DNA from: Puniceicoccales bacterium
GTDB taxonomy: Bacteria; Verrucomicrobiota; Verrucomicrobiia; Opitutales; JAIRLM01
Direction: 5' to 3'
DNA: 13,504 nt
NCBI GenBank assembly: GCA_031254835.1
Contig: JAIRTQ010000022.1
Coordinates: forward strand, 1-13,504
Part shown: positions 7,956 through 13,504 of the stretch, one piece after another
How positions within the stretch are numbered: position 1 is the stretch's first letter
Layout: every line of letters begins with the position of its first letter
Program-made: the position numbers and the translations under genes
Notes under the pieces: model-generated
Database searches by the model: none
Told to the model about the DNA's origin: nothing
What the model saw: only the letters and a program-made list of their open reading frames with translations

Positions 7956-7984
7956 ATTATATCTAATAAAGTGAAATTTGGCAA
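7956..7984 (-). promoter_or_regulatory. Sigma-70-type promoter of the AT-rich gene
   Basis: On the - strand a -35 box TTGCCA (7979-7984, five of six consensus bases) is followed after exactly 17 bases by a perfect -10 box TATAAT (7956-7961). Transcription would begin near 7949, leaving about 60 untranslated bases before the ATG at 7886. This is the best promoter in the window. An imperfect inverted repeat centred near 7987 overlaps the -35 box and could be an operator. Confidence 0.7.
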
Positions 7985-8071
7985 ACGCTTTGGCAGGCCG
8001 ACGGTCAGGCAGGCAACCCTTATCTTGCTTCGAGAGAAGGAGAAATTTCGCTGACGATTTTACAGAAATAG

Positions 8072-8090
8072 AAAAAATGCGAAACTTTCG
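8072..8090 (-). terminator. Possible weak terminator after the tail cassette
   Basis: Nine bases past the TAG at 8099-8101, the - strand carries a perfect 11-base inverted repeat CGAAAGTTTCG, then CA and six T. The stem is short and the loop tight. It is a weak candidate, but its place between the last tail gene and the promoter at 7956-7984 fits transcript separation. Confidence 0.35.
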
Positions 8091-8098
8091 GGCGGTAC

Positions 8099-8653
8099 CT
8101 AAGTCACTTCCCAAAATTCGGTGTCGATGGAAATTGCAACGATAGAGCCGGAGAGACCGAAGGAGGGATGGGCCTGGAGGTAGATCGGGATCGTTAGGTC
8201 GAAGAGCTGAAAAGTGGCAGTGTCTAAAAGTTCATGGGAGGAAACCGGCTGAACAGACAGCAGGACTTCCTGGTAGGGATAGCTGCCTTCCCAGAGCTGT
8301 AAAGGAATGGCGCCGGTGCCGGACGATTCGATCCGCACGTCGGCAAAATTGAGGGAGAACGCCGAAGCCAGTCCAGAAGACGAATCGCTGCCACTCCATT
8401 GGAAGTGAGGCGGCTGGAGGAGTCGCTCCGGCGGTTCGCTATCTACGATGATGCTGTATGAATTAGAGAAGCTGCCGATGGAGGTCAGCTGGTAGGAGTA
8501 GGAGACTACTATGGTGTGCAGCATCCAGTGGGCTTTGGCGAGGATGGAAGGACTCAGCCCTTGGAGAGTCTCGCTGCCGTCGGCCTGTTCCGGCACTTGG
8601 CTGTGGGAGAGACCTAGCGGAGAGGCCCCTACGAGGAACGGTCCGGTCTGCAC
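8099..8653 (-). CDS. Unknown 184-aa protein of the phage tail cassette
   Basis: I do not recognise this protein. It has no signal peptide, and its composition is rich in Ser, Leu and Pro with many short predicted beta stretches (HTIVVSYSYQLTSI, FSLNFADVRIESS, LFDLTIPIYLQAH, SIVAISIDTEFWEV). This suits a small beta-sandwich structural protein. The GTG start at 8653 directly follows the TAG of the hub-like gene (8654-8656). Its ribosome binding site, AGGAGG at 8659-8664, is formed by the acidic last codons of that gene, so translation is coupled. Position after a hub-like gene suggests a tail-tip or baseplate accessory part, which is inference from context only. Its stop coincides with the change to AT-rich sequence. 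Confidence 0.65.
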   Translation of the reverse strand: MQTGPFLVGASPLGLSHSQVPEQADGSETLQGLSPSILAKAHWMLHTIVVSYSYQLTSIGSFSNSYSIIVDSEPPERLLQPPHFQWSGSDSSSGLASAFSLNFADVRIESSGTGAIPLQLWEGSYPYQEVLLSVQPVSSHELLDTATFQLFDLTIPIYLQAHPSFGLSGSIVAISIDTEFWEVT

Positions 8654-10408
8654 CTAGTCCTCCTCTTCGACAACATAGGGCTGCGAGGCGATCGCCAAGC
8701 GCCGTTTCAAAATGCCATTTTCCACGACGAATTCTTCACGAGGCTGCAGTGACAGCCCCGCCATTTCGATGGCGGCGGCATCGAGCAGGATCTGGCTGCC
8801 ACTCTCCTCCGCCTGGCCGATGACTATGCGGCCGTAGACGGTCCCGCCGGAATGGCTGTTGGCCGATGCGGTGTGGCTAGGCTGTTCGATTTTCCCAGAA
8901 GAGCCCTCTCCATTGAGGCGAATTAGGGTCCCCGATGGCGCAATGCGGCGGCGATTTGCCCGTGCCAGCTGAATGAGTTGCTTCAGGCCCAGGTGTGCCG
9001 GCGGGCCAAAGCGCAATTCCGCGATCCCGCCATCCACATCCTCTTCGCACTCCTGAATTTCCGCCCCCATGCTGGCCCAGGCGCTCTGTCCGCCGGTGAT
9101 CTGCAGCAGTGCGCCCATGGGAACGGCTGGCACCTCATTCGCCACGAGCCGCAGAACGCCCTCGTAGGGACAGGCGGAAAGACTTTCAAAAAACGTCTGG
9201 GCAAGCCCTTCCGGCGCTTCTTCTTCTGGCGCGTAGGAAGAAAGGCGGGAGTAGGTGGCCGTTTGACCATCGGTGGCAAGGAAGCGGACGGCGACGTCCT
9301 GGCTGGCGACGAAAATGCCCTCCTTTTCGTAGGCGATGGTGGCTCGCGCGACGTCCGATTCGCAGTCGATGGACATCCAGTCGGAAATGCAGCCGGTCAG
9401 CAGTTCGCGAGGAAGGGTCGAATCGCGGGAAACGCTCAGCAGCTGTAAGTTCTCCACGTCCTCCAGGGCGGGCAGGTGCCGCTTCCACCAGAGCGTCGAA
9501 TTCAGCGCGACCGCTTCGGTGGAAATTTTTTGCGTAACATATTGGCTACTGGAGCCTTCCAGCTCTACCGTCAGCACCAGTGCCCGCGGACTGTTTTCTT
9601 CGCCGTCGGCGGGATAGCGGTCCACCTGCAGGGTTTGCCAGACCTTTCTGCCGGCTCGATGCGTACGTTCGTACTTGATGGCGACTGTTTGAAGCTGCAG
9701 GTCCGGCCGAGGCGCGATGGAAAGCTGCTGCAGCGACTCGGCGGCCATGGAAACGAAAAATGACGGCGCAGTCGATCGGTCCGTAAAGTGCAGAACAGGA
9801 ATCTCCTCCGAGTAGTCAAACCAGCTGCGGACGGCCGGTGCCCAGCGAAGGACCCGCTGGATGGCCTCGGCGCAACTCAAGTCACGGCACTCATCTAGTG
9901 GAAATGTGCCGGCGAGGGTCCCGGTCGGCAAAGCGTAGGACAGAGCCGCTCCGGAATCGACCGCATAGTCCAAGATCTGCAGCAGCTGCTCGCGAATCGT
10001 CAGCCGATCGCCGGTTGCCCCTTGTCCCAGGACAATATGGCTCTTCCAGGCCGTAACAAGCTCACTTTCCGAATTTTCTGGGTCCTTCGCCAAGCTCCAG
10101 GGTTGCTGGTAGACGATATTTTCCAGGTCCCACCAGGGCCCGCCGATCTGGTAATTCCCGGCTTCCTCTTCCACCGATCCGAAAGCTGGCAGTCCTATCA
10201 ACTTACCGCTGAACCAGGTGCTGCCTTCCTTACAGATGTGGACGGTGGTAAAAGGCTCAATGGCCAGCGGGGCCGTCAACGCCGTGGCAGATTCCTGGCG
10301 GAAGGTGACCGTGTCCCGGCCCTGATTCAGGCGCCGGCGGCGAAGTCGACACAGCCCTAAGGCGGCGAAGGTTTGTTCCCCTTCGCCCCAATGAATGGTC
10401 CAGCTCAC
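8654..10408 (-). CDS. Probable phage-type baseplate hub / tail-tip protein
   Basis: The 584-aa product has no clear enzymatic motif. Its N-terminal region (about 40-75) has the pattern of hub-type tail proteins: an effective field-setting segment (IEPFTTVHICKEGSTWFSGK) and then a GK-L turn. A 'WWDLENIVYQQPW' segment follows (about 90-105), then a helical section (about 135-190) with a QLLQILDYAVD and AIQRVLRWAP pair, as seen in gp27-like hubs. The C-terminal 100 residues contain a Gly/Ser-rich linker (EGSSGKIEQPSHTASANSHS) and a beta-rich end with an acidic tail. The GTG at 10408 overlaps the TGA of the upstream mini-gene (GTGA) and is preceded by AGGAG at 10415-10419. The function is inferred from pattern and from the adjoining fibre gene; a tail-associated protein without hub function is the main alternative. 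Confidence 0.6.
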   Translation of the reverse strand: MSWTIHWGEGEQTFAALGLCRLRRRRLNQGRDTVTFRQESATALTAPLAIEPFTTVHICKEGSTWFSGKLIGLPAFGSVEEEAGNYQIGGPWWDLENIVYQQPWSLAKDPENSESELVTAWKSHIVLGQGATGDRLTIREQLLQILDYAVDSGAALSYALPTGTLAGTFPLDECRDLSCAEAIQRVLRWAPAVRSWFDYSEEIPVLHFTDRSTAPSFFVSMAAESLQQLSIAPRPDLQLQTVAIKYERTHRAGRKVWQTLQVDRYPADGEENSPRALVLTVELEGSSSQYVTQKISTEAVALNSTLWWKRHLPALEDVENLQLLSVSRDSTLPRELLTGCISDWMSIDCESDVARATIAYEKEGIFVASQDVAVRFLATDGQTATYSRLSSYAPEEEAPEGLAQTFFESLSACPYEGVLRLVANEVPAVPMGALLQITGGQSAWASMGAEIQECEEDVDGGIAELRFGPPAHLGLKQLIQLARANRRRIAPSGTLIRLNGEGSSGKIEQPSHTASANSHSGGTVYGRIVIGQAEESGSQILLDAAAIEMAGLSLQPREEFVVENGILKRRLAIASQPYVVEEED

Positions 10409-10518
10409 GGCTCACTCCTCAGGGACTGCAGCTGCAGTTCCAGATCGCCGATGCGCCGCTCCAGATCGCCGATGCGCCGGAGGAGGTCGTAGATTTGTTG
10501 CGCAATGTCACTGTTCAT
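10405..10518 (-). CDS. 37-aa heptad coiled-coil miniprotein
   Basis: This tiny gene encodes MNSDIAQQIYDLLRRIGDLE followed by RRIGDLE and LQLQSLRSEP. The heptad RRIGDLE is repeated exactly twice, and the hydrophobic spacing continues through LQLQSLR, so a coiled coil is very likely. The ATG at 10518 lies 11 bases past the TGA of the fibre gene, whose stop is part of a TGAGGA ribosome-binding stretch. Its own TGA overlaps the GTG of the hub-like gene in a GTGA, and its AGG-AGT codons supply that gene's AGGAG. The protein may be a trimerising or connector peptide between fibre and hub, or the frame may serve mostly to couple translation. No homologue is known to me. Confidence 0.6.
   Translation of the reverse strand: MNSDIAQQIYDLLRRIGDLERRIGDLELQLQSLRSEP
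10439..10480. repeat. 21-bp tandem duplication inside the miniprotein gene
   Basis: Two adjacent 21-base units (10439-10459 and 10460-10480) differ only in their last base. Each encodes one seven-residue heptad, RIGDLER in register, so the duplication lengthens the coiled coil by exactly one heptad without a frameshift. Confidence 0.9.
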
Positions 10519-10529
10519 GGGTCCGGTCC

Positions 10530-12305
10530 TCAGTAGCTGGCGATGGGGTCTTGGAAGGTCCAGACCAGCACGCCAAAGCCATAGATGGTCTGCCACTTAG
10601 CTGCCGTATTGTTCTCGCTTGCCGTGCGGGCGACGGTGAATCCGAAACGGGTGATATCTGTCACATCGCCGATGGCCGCCGCCGGAAAGCCGACCGGCGT
10701 AGATGCTTCGTCTGTCGCGCGGATGCAGATGGGCGCCAGTTCCATGGGGGCCGGAAATAGGCAGTGCTCATAAATCACTGTTCCGGCGGACACAGGACCG
10801 CTAAACGCGGAACTTATGCGGGCGAAACGCTTGCAATTGTTAACGTAGTCGGAACCCCAGCTCCGCGTCTTGTATGGCGCCGGCTCGGAACCGATGGCTA
10901 AGGTCGGCCGGGCGAAGTAAAAACGGTAGTCATCCGGCAAAGAGGAGCCGGCGCCAAAGGGTGCATGGGTCAAGGTGATGCAAAACATTTTCACATTGCT
11001 GGCCAGGGAAAATGTAAAATTGTGCCGAACGAAATTCGTCGTGGATCCGGTCGTAATTTCTCCGAAGGTGGCGACCGTAGCCGGGCTGTGGCTATATGTT
11101 CCAGTCGCGTCGACTTTTAAAGACGAAGAACCGTTGGCGGAAGCCGTAACGGAAAGCACGAGACCATGGCCCGTAGTTGCGAGCGGAAATCCGGTGCCGA
11201 ATTTGAATTCCAGGGAAAAGGTGACCGTTTTGCCGACGAAAGGAGTTGTTTCGCTGCGGGTAAAGGGCCTGCTCATGTAATAGGTGCCCGTCCCTTGGCT
11301 GCCGGAGGGGCGGTAGAAAACGACGTCTTCCCCTGTCGTGCTTTCGAAGGCATTTCTCGGAGAAGCGCTAACTGTGGACTGGCTGATCAGCCAACCGTCC
11401 AAAGCGCAGACGCTGCCCGTACTGATGAAAGAGGGCCTCGCCACGTAGCTGCTAAAAAATGGGCGAAGACTGCCCGGCCAGAGATTATCGGGAACGGGAC
11501 CGGCAATGGGGATTGCAGCAATCTGTCCGTCGGCGTAGTTTTTGGCATTCTGCAGGACTTCACCGTCGGCCGTATCCGCGTAGTCCTTTGCGCCTTGCAA
11601 TGCCTGGCTGCCCGCCGCATCCGCGTAGGCCTTGGCGCTGTGCTGGGTGGGAACGGCCGTGGCGGAATCGGCGGCCATAGCTTCATCGTTCACCGCCGCC
11701 AATAGCGCCGCTGAGCCGAGGCCCAGGCTTTGCCGTGCCGAGGCGCAGTCGGAAAGATCGGCTAAATTTGCGCTTTTTTTCGCGAATAGGCTATCGCATT
11801 GGTCCTTACCATAGAACCGTTCTAGCGGTTTCGGCGGCTGGAGCGGTTCTCCGGCGGAGGATTCTCGCACGAAGATCCGTCCGGCGGCAAAGGCGACCGT
11901 GTCCGGCGGGTCATCGTCCGTCTGGACCCAGACGGCAAGCCAGCAGTAGCCGGCCGGTAGGGCAATCTCCTCGCCGGTGAACTCCGCCACGGCCTGCTGG
12001 CCAGTGCCCCCTTCCCAGTCCTCCGCGGCCGCTTCCTGGTCCAGCAGATTCGCCGGAATGCGGCGCTGCAGGAGCGGCGACACCTCCGCCGCTGGCGGCC
12101 GGTCGTGAGGGCCCATTTCCTTTATTTCCACAACCAGCTCTGACACGTTGGCCAGGTCCTGCCAGACGCCCCGCCGGAAGAGGGCCAGCTCCATGCGCAG
12201 GGCGCTGCCTCGCCAAATGCTGATCGTTTTTCCGTCCGCTCCCTTTACCGGTCCATCGAAGTGGTCGCCGTCGCAGGCGATGCGCACCGTTGCTATGCTT
12301 GCCAT
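10530..12305 (-). CDS. Phage-type tail fibre protein
   Basis: This 591-aa protein has the modular layout of tail fibres. The N-terminal beta-rich domain (about 1-150) probably attaches to the particle. The segment SANLADLSDCASARQSLGLG (about 178-197) matches the fibre motif L.DL.D...AR..LGLGSAA. Repeats of about 15 residues beginning AKAYAD, AKDYAD and AKNYAD (about 224-262) form an Ala-rich shaft. From about 300, a carbohydrate-binding-like beta-sandwich (WLISQST...YYMSRPFTR...VTFSLEFKF) leads to the widespread tail motif ARPTLAIGSEPAPYKTRSWG...NNCKRF (about 480-510), and a tip domain ends FGVLVWTFQDPIASY. The ATG at 12305 is chosen for AGAGGAG upstream; a longer frame to 12353 lacks such support. 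It leads the cassette of tail genes. The likely role is receptor recognition at the cell surface. Confidence 0.82.
   Translation of the reverse strand: MASIATVRIACDGDHFDGPVKGADGKTISIWRGSALRMELALFRRGVWQDLANVSELVVEIKEMGPHDRPPAAEVSPLLQRRIPANLLDQEAAAEDWEGGTGQQAVAEFTGEEIALPAGYCWLAVWVQTDDDPPDTVAFAAGRIFVRESSAGEPLQPPKPLERFYGKDQCDSLFAKKSANLADLSDCASARQSLGLGSAALLAAVNDEAMAADSATAVPTQHSAKAYADAAGSQALQGAKDYADTADGEVLQNAKNYADGQIAAIPIAGPVPDNLWPGSLRPFFSSYVARPSFISTGSVCALDGWLISQSTVSASPRNAFESTTGEDVVFYRPSGSQGTGTYYMSRPFTRSETTPFVGKTVTFSLEFKFGTGFPLATTGHGLVLSVTASANGSSSLKVDATGTYSHSPATVATFGEITTGSTTNFVRHNFTFSLASNVKMFCITLTHAPFGAGSSLPDDYRFYFARPTLAIGSEPAPYKTRSWGSDYVNNCKRFARISSAFSGPVSAGTVIYEHCLFPAPMELAPICIRATDEASTPVGFPAAAIGDVTDITRFGFTVARTASENNTAAKWQTIYGFGVLVWTFQDPIASY
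11520..11636 (-). repeat. 15-residue shaft repeats in the tail fibre
   Basis: Residues about 224-262 of the fibre hold two full 15-residue units and a partial third, each opening AK-x-YAD. The units differ in amino acids and bases, so the repeat is old compared with the 21-bp duplication at 10439-10480. Confidence 0.75.
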
Positions 12306-12358
12306 TGTGCCACGCTCCTCTGTGGGCCCGCGGACTCCAGGCCCACTCGCCACGGGAC

Positions 12359-12450
12359 TAGTCTAGCTGGCCGGCGCCGCTCCATTTCTCATCCGCTGGC
12401 CCTATCGGCTCCGTTGGCCCAGTTCATTGCGTTGGAGCCAGAGCTCAATC
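12359..12450 (-). other. Truncated edge of the phage-type cassette
   Basis: These GC-rich bases lie upstream of the fibre gene and hold only ends of frames. One - strand frame reads TGPTEPIGPADEKWSGAGQLD and then stops at 12359-12361, resembling the end of a collagen-like Gly-X-Y tail protein, but a stop codon sits directly before it. A second frame, ELWLQRNELGQRSR, stops near 12405. Either could be the last residues of the next phage gene, whose body is missing. The sequence changes character near 12445-12455, where glycosyltransferase-like coding on the + strand begins. Confidence 0.35.
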
Positions 12451-12454
12451 AATA

Positions 12455-12685
12455 GAAAATTGGAAAAAAGATTCCGTGCTATACGTCGACCACAATGCCA
12501 GCCCGCAGGAGATGTTCGCACAAATTAGCGGCCACATGGACTGGATTTTGAAAAACCCGGAAGAGGCCATCGAATTGGCGCGCCGCAGCCATCGCATTTT
12601 TGTCGAAAAGTTCCCGATGGAGAAGGAAGTGTCCAATATGGAAAAATTCTTCCGCGAAATAATCGCGGAGAACGGCACAGCCTAA
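12455..12685 (+). pseudogene. 5'-truncated glycosyltransferase C-terminus
   Basis: About 76 residues remain, reading ENWKKDSVLYVDHNASPQEM, then a helix-rich end with WILKNPEEAIELARRSHRIF and VEKFPMEKEVSNMEKFF. This matches the final part of family 1/4-type glycosyltransferases (the region after the nucleotide-sugar site: 'YVD.N.....' then 'NPEEA..LARR....V..F'). The donor- and acceptor-binding body is missing. A GTG at 12476 could start a 69-aa peptide, but there is no good ribosome binding site. The in-frame bases 12362-12454 do not look like glycosyltransferase and overlap the phage-type edge, so the break is near 12445-12455. The terminator at 12785-12806 lies downstream on the same strand. 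An alternative is a small stand-alone helical protein, which I think less likely. Confidence 0.6.
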
Positions 12686-12815
12686 AACAGTACGCTTTTT
12701 TTGTCTTCGAGCAGCAGGACCGCTCTACGGCAAAACGCTGCGTACGCTCGTGTTGCATGGGTGCAAATGTCAAAAATAATTCCCATCCCGGCGGGGCCGG
12801 ATTTTTGTGAAAGTT
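12686..12815. other. Gap between glycosyltransferase remnant and glmS
   Basis: I see no gene here. It holds a run of seven T (12706-12712) with no convincing stem before it, a small perfect inverted repeat TTGCA-TGGG-TGCAA at 12753-12766, and the terminator hairpin at 12785-12806. Confidence 0.5.
12785..12806 (+). terminator. Intrinsic terminator, convergent gene ends
   Basis: The + strand reads ATCCCGGC, GGG loop, GCCGGAT, then a T-run (12802-12806). The stem has one bulged base. It would end transcripts of the glycosyltransferase remnant. On the - strand the same stem is followed by GGGAATTATTTTT, so weak service to glmS is possible. Confidence 0.65.
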
Positions 12816-13504
12816 CTATTCCACGGTAACGGATTTGGCCAAATTTCTAGGCCGATCGACGTTGCAGCCGCGGAGGACGCCCATGTGGTAGGCAAAGAGC
12901 TGAAGGGGGATGGTGGCCAGAATCGGTTGGATCGCCGGGTGGCTTCGCGGGATTATCAGGGTCCTGTCGCCAATGGGTCCGCAGTCGCCGTTGCCGGCAC
13001 AGACGACCGCCACCGTATCGGCCCCGCGGGCACGCACCTCCTGCACATTGGCCTGAATTTTGGCCAGCATGGGCCCGTCGCCGGCAAGAAAAAATGCGGG
13101 GCAATCCCCGGAAATCAGCGCAATGGGTCCGTGTTTCATCTCCGCCGCCGCATAGCCCTCCGCGTGCACGTAGGAGACCTCCTTCAATTTCAGGGCGCCC
13201 TCAAGGGCAATGGGAAATAGGCTCTGGCGGCCTAGGAATAGCATATTTTGGCAGGAGCCGTAGTGGGTGGCCAGGCCGTGGACGGCCTCGTCGAGGGACA
13301 GCGTCTCTTCCGTCAGTCGTGGTAAATCCTTCAGCGCCTGGACGATCTCTAAGCCCTCTTCGTGGGAAAGATCTCGCAGACGTCCAAGGTAAAGAGCCAG
13401 CATGGTCAAGATGCAAAGCTGCGAGGTGAAAGATTTTGTGCCCGCAACGCCAATCTCCGGCCCGGCGTGCTGGTAGATGCCGCCGTCCGCCTCGCGGGCA
13501 ATGG
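12816..13504 (-). CDS. glmS: Glutamine-fructose-6-phosphate aminotransferase, partial
   Basis: GlmS makes glucosamine-6-phosphate from fructose-6-phosphate and glutamine, the first step toward UDP-GlcNAc for peptidoglycan and lipopolysaccharide. Only about the last 229 residues are present; the gene continues past 13504, so the N-terminal glutaminase domain is not seen. Visible parts are GGIYQHAGPEIGVAGTKSFT at the end of the first SIS domain, then the second SIS domain with LEGALKLKEVSYVHAEGYAA and EMKHGP, IPLQLFAYHMGVLRGCNVD, and the invariant end RPRNLAKSVTVE. The Lys and Glu of ALKLKE, the His of KHGP and the C-terminal Lys of LAKS correspond to the E. coli residues K485, E488, H504 and K603. 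The reading frame is intact. It faces the glycosyltransferase remnant convergently. Confidence 0.97.
   Translation of the reverse strand, partial: IAREADGGIYQHAGPEIGVAGTKSFTSQLCILTMLALYLGRLRDLSHEEGLEIVQALKDLPRLTEETLSLDEAVHGLATHYGSCQNMLFLGRQSLFPIALEGALKLKEVSYVHAEGYAAAEMKHGPIALISGDCPAFFLAGDGPMLAKIQANVQEVRARGADTVAVVCAGNGDCGPIGDRTLIIPRSHPAIQPILATIPLQLFAYHMGVLRGCNVDRPRNLAKSVTVE

Noticed and set aside
7887..8114. N-terminal extension of the AT-rich gene to a TTG at 8114
   Set aside because: It would overlap the 184-aa gene and translate through a near-consensus promoter and a hairpin with T-run; the added 76 residues look random.
8978..9763. Several 95-156 aa + strand frames opposite the hub-like gene
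   Set aside because: They are Arg/Gly-rich shadow frames of GC-rich coding DNA with no recognisable features.
12362..12454. Open + strand frame before the glycosyltransferase remnant, reading GPIGSVGP in part
   Set aside because: It has no glycosyltransferase likeness and lies opposite phage-type sequence; it is probably open by chance in GC-rich DNA.
12807..13429. Overlapping + strand frames of 111 and 137 aa
   Set aside because: They lie opposite the well-conserved glmS coding sequence and show no domain or ribosome binding site.
1..13504. CRISPR arrays, tRNA or rRNA genes, insertion sequences
   Set aside because: No regularly spaced repeats, cloverleaf, rRNA segment or transposase frame was found; the only tandem repeat is the 21-bp coding duplication.

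Overview
The window looks like a chromosomal segment from a Gram-negative bacterium. BamA implies an outer membrane. I lean to the Verrucomicrobiota (Opitutia-like) because rpsF is followed by ssb and then rplI with no rpsR between, but this placement is inference, not proof. No sequence search was possible.

Region 1 (about 1-6734, + strand) is a dense housekeeping run: rpsF, ssb, rplI, dnaB, bamA and lysS. Gaps are only 4-24 bases, and dnaB and bamA overlap by 23 bases. It looks like one transcription unit joining translation (S6, L9, LysRS), replication (SSB, DnaB) and outer-membrane assembly (BamA).

Region 2 (about 6825-12450, - strand) is accessory DNA. Read in transcription order, it holds a 591-aa phage-type tail fibre, a 37-aa heptad coiled-coil miniprotein, a 584-aa baseplate-hub-like protein and a 184-aa unknown. 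All four are tightly packed, and two Shine-Dalgarno sites are built from the last codons of the gene before. After them comes a visibly AT-rich gene of unknown function (353 aa). It has its own near-consensus sigma-70 promoter and terminator-like hairpins on both sides, the layout of a phage 'moron' gene. No capsid, terminase, integrase or lysis gene is present, so this is a prophage remnant, the edge of a larger prophage, or part of a tail-derived particle.

Region 3 (about 12450-13504) starts at an apparent recombination junction. A 5'-truncated glycosyltransferase-like C-terminus (+) abuts the head of the phage-type cassette. A terminator follows, then the 3' third of glmS (-), which runs off the window.

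The parts most worth following up are the AT-rich gene with its private promoter, the self-contained tail cassette, and the junction near 12450.
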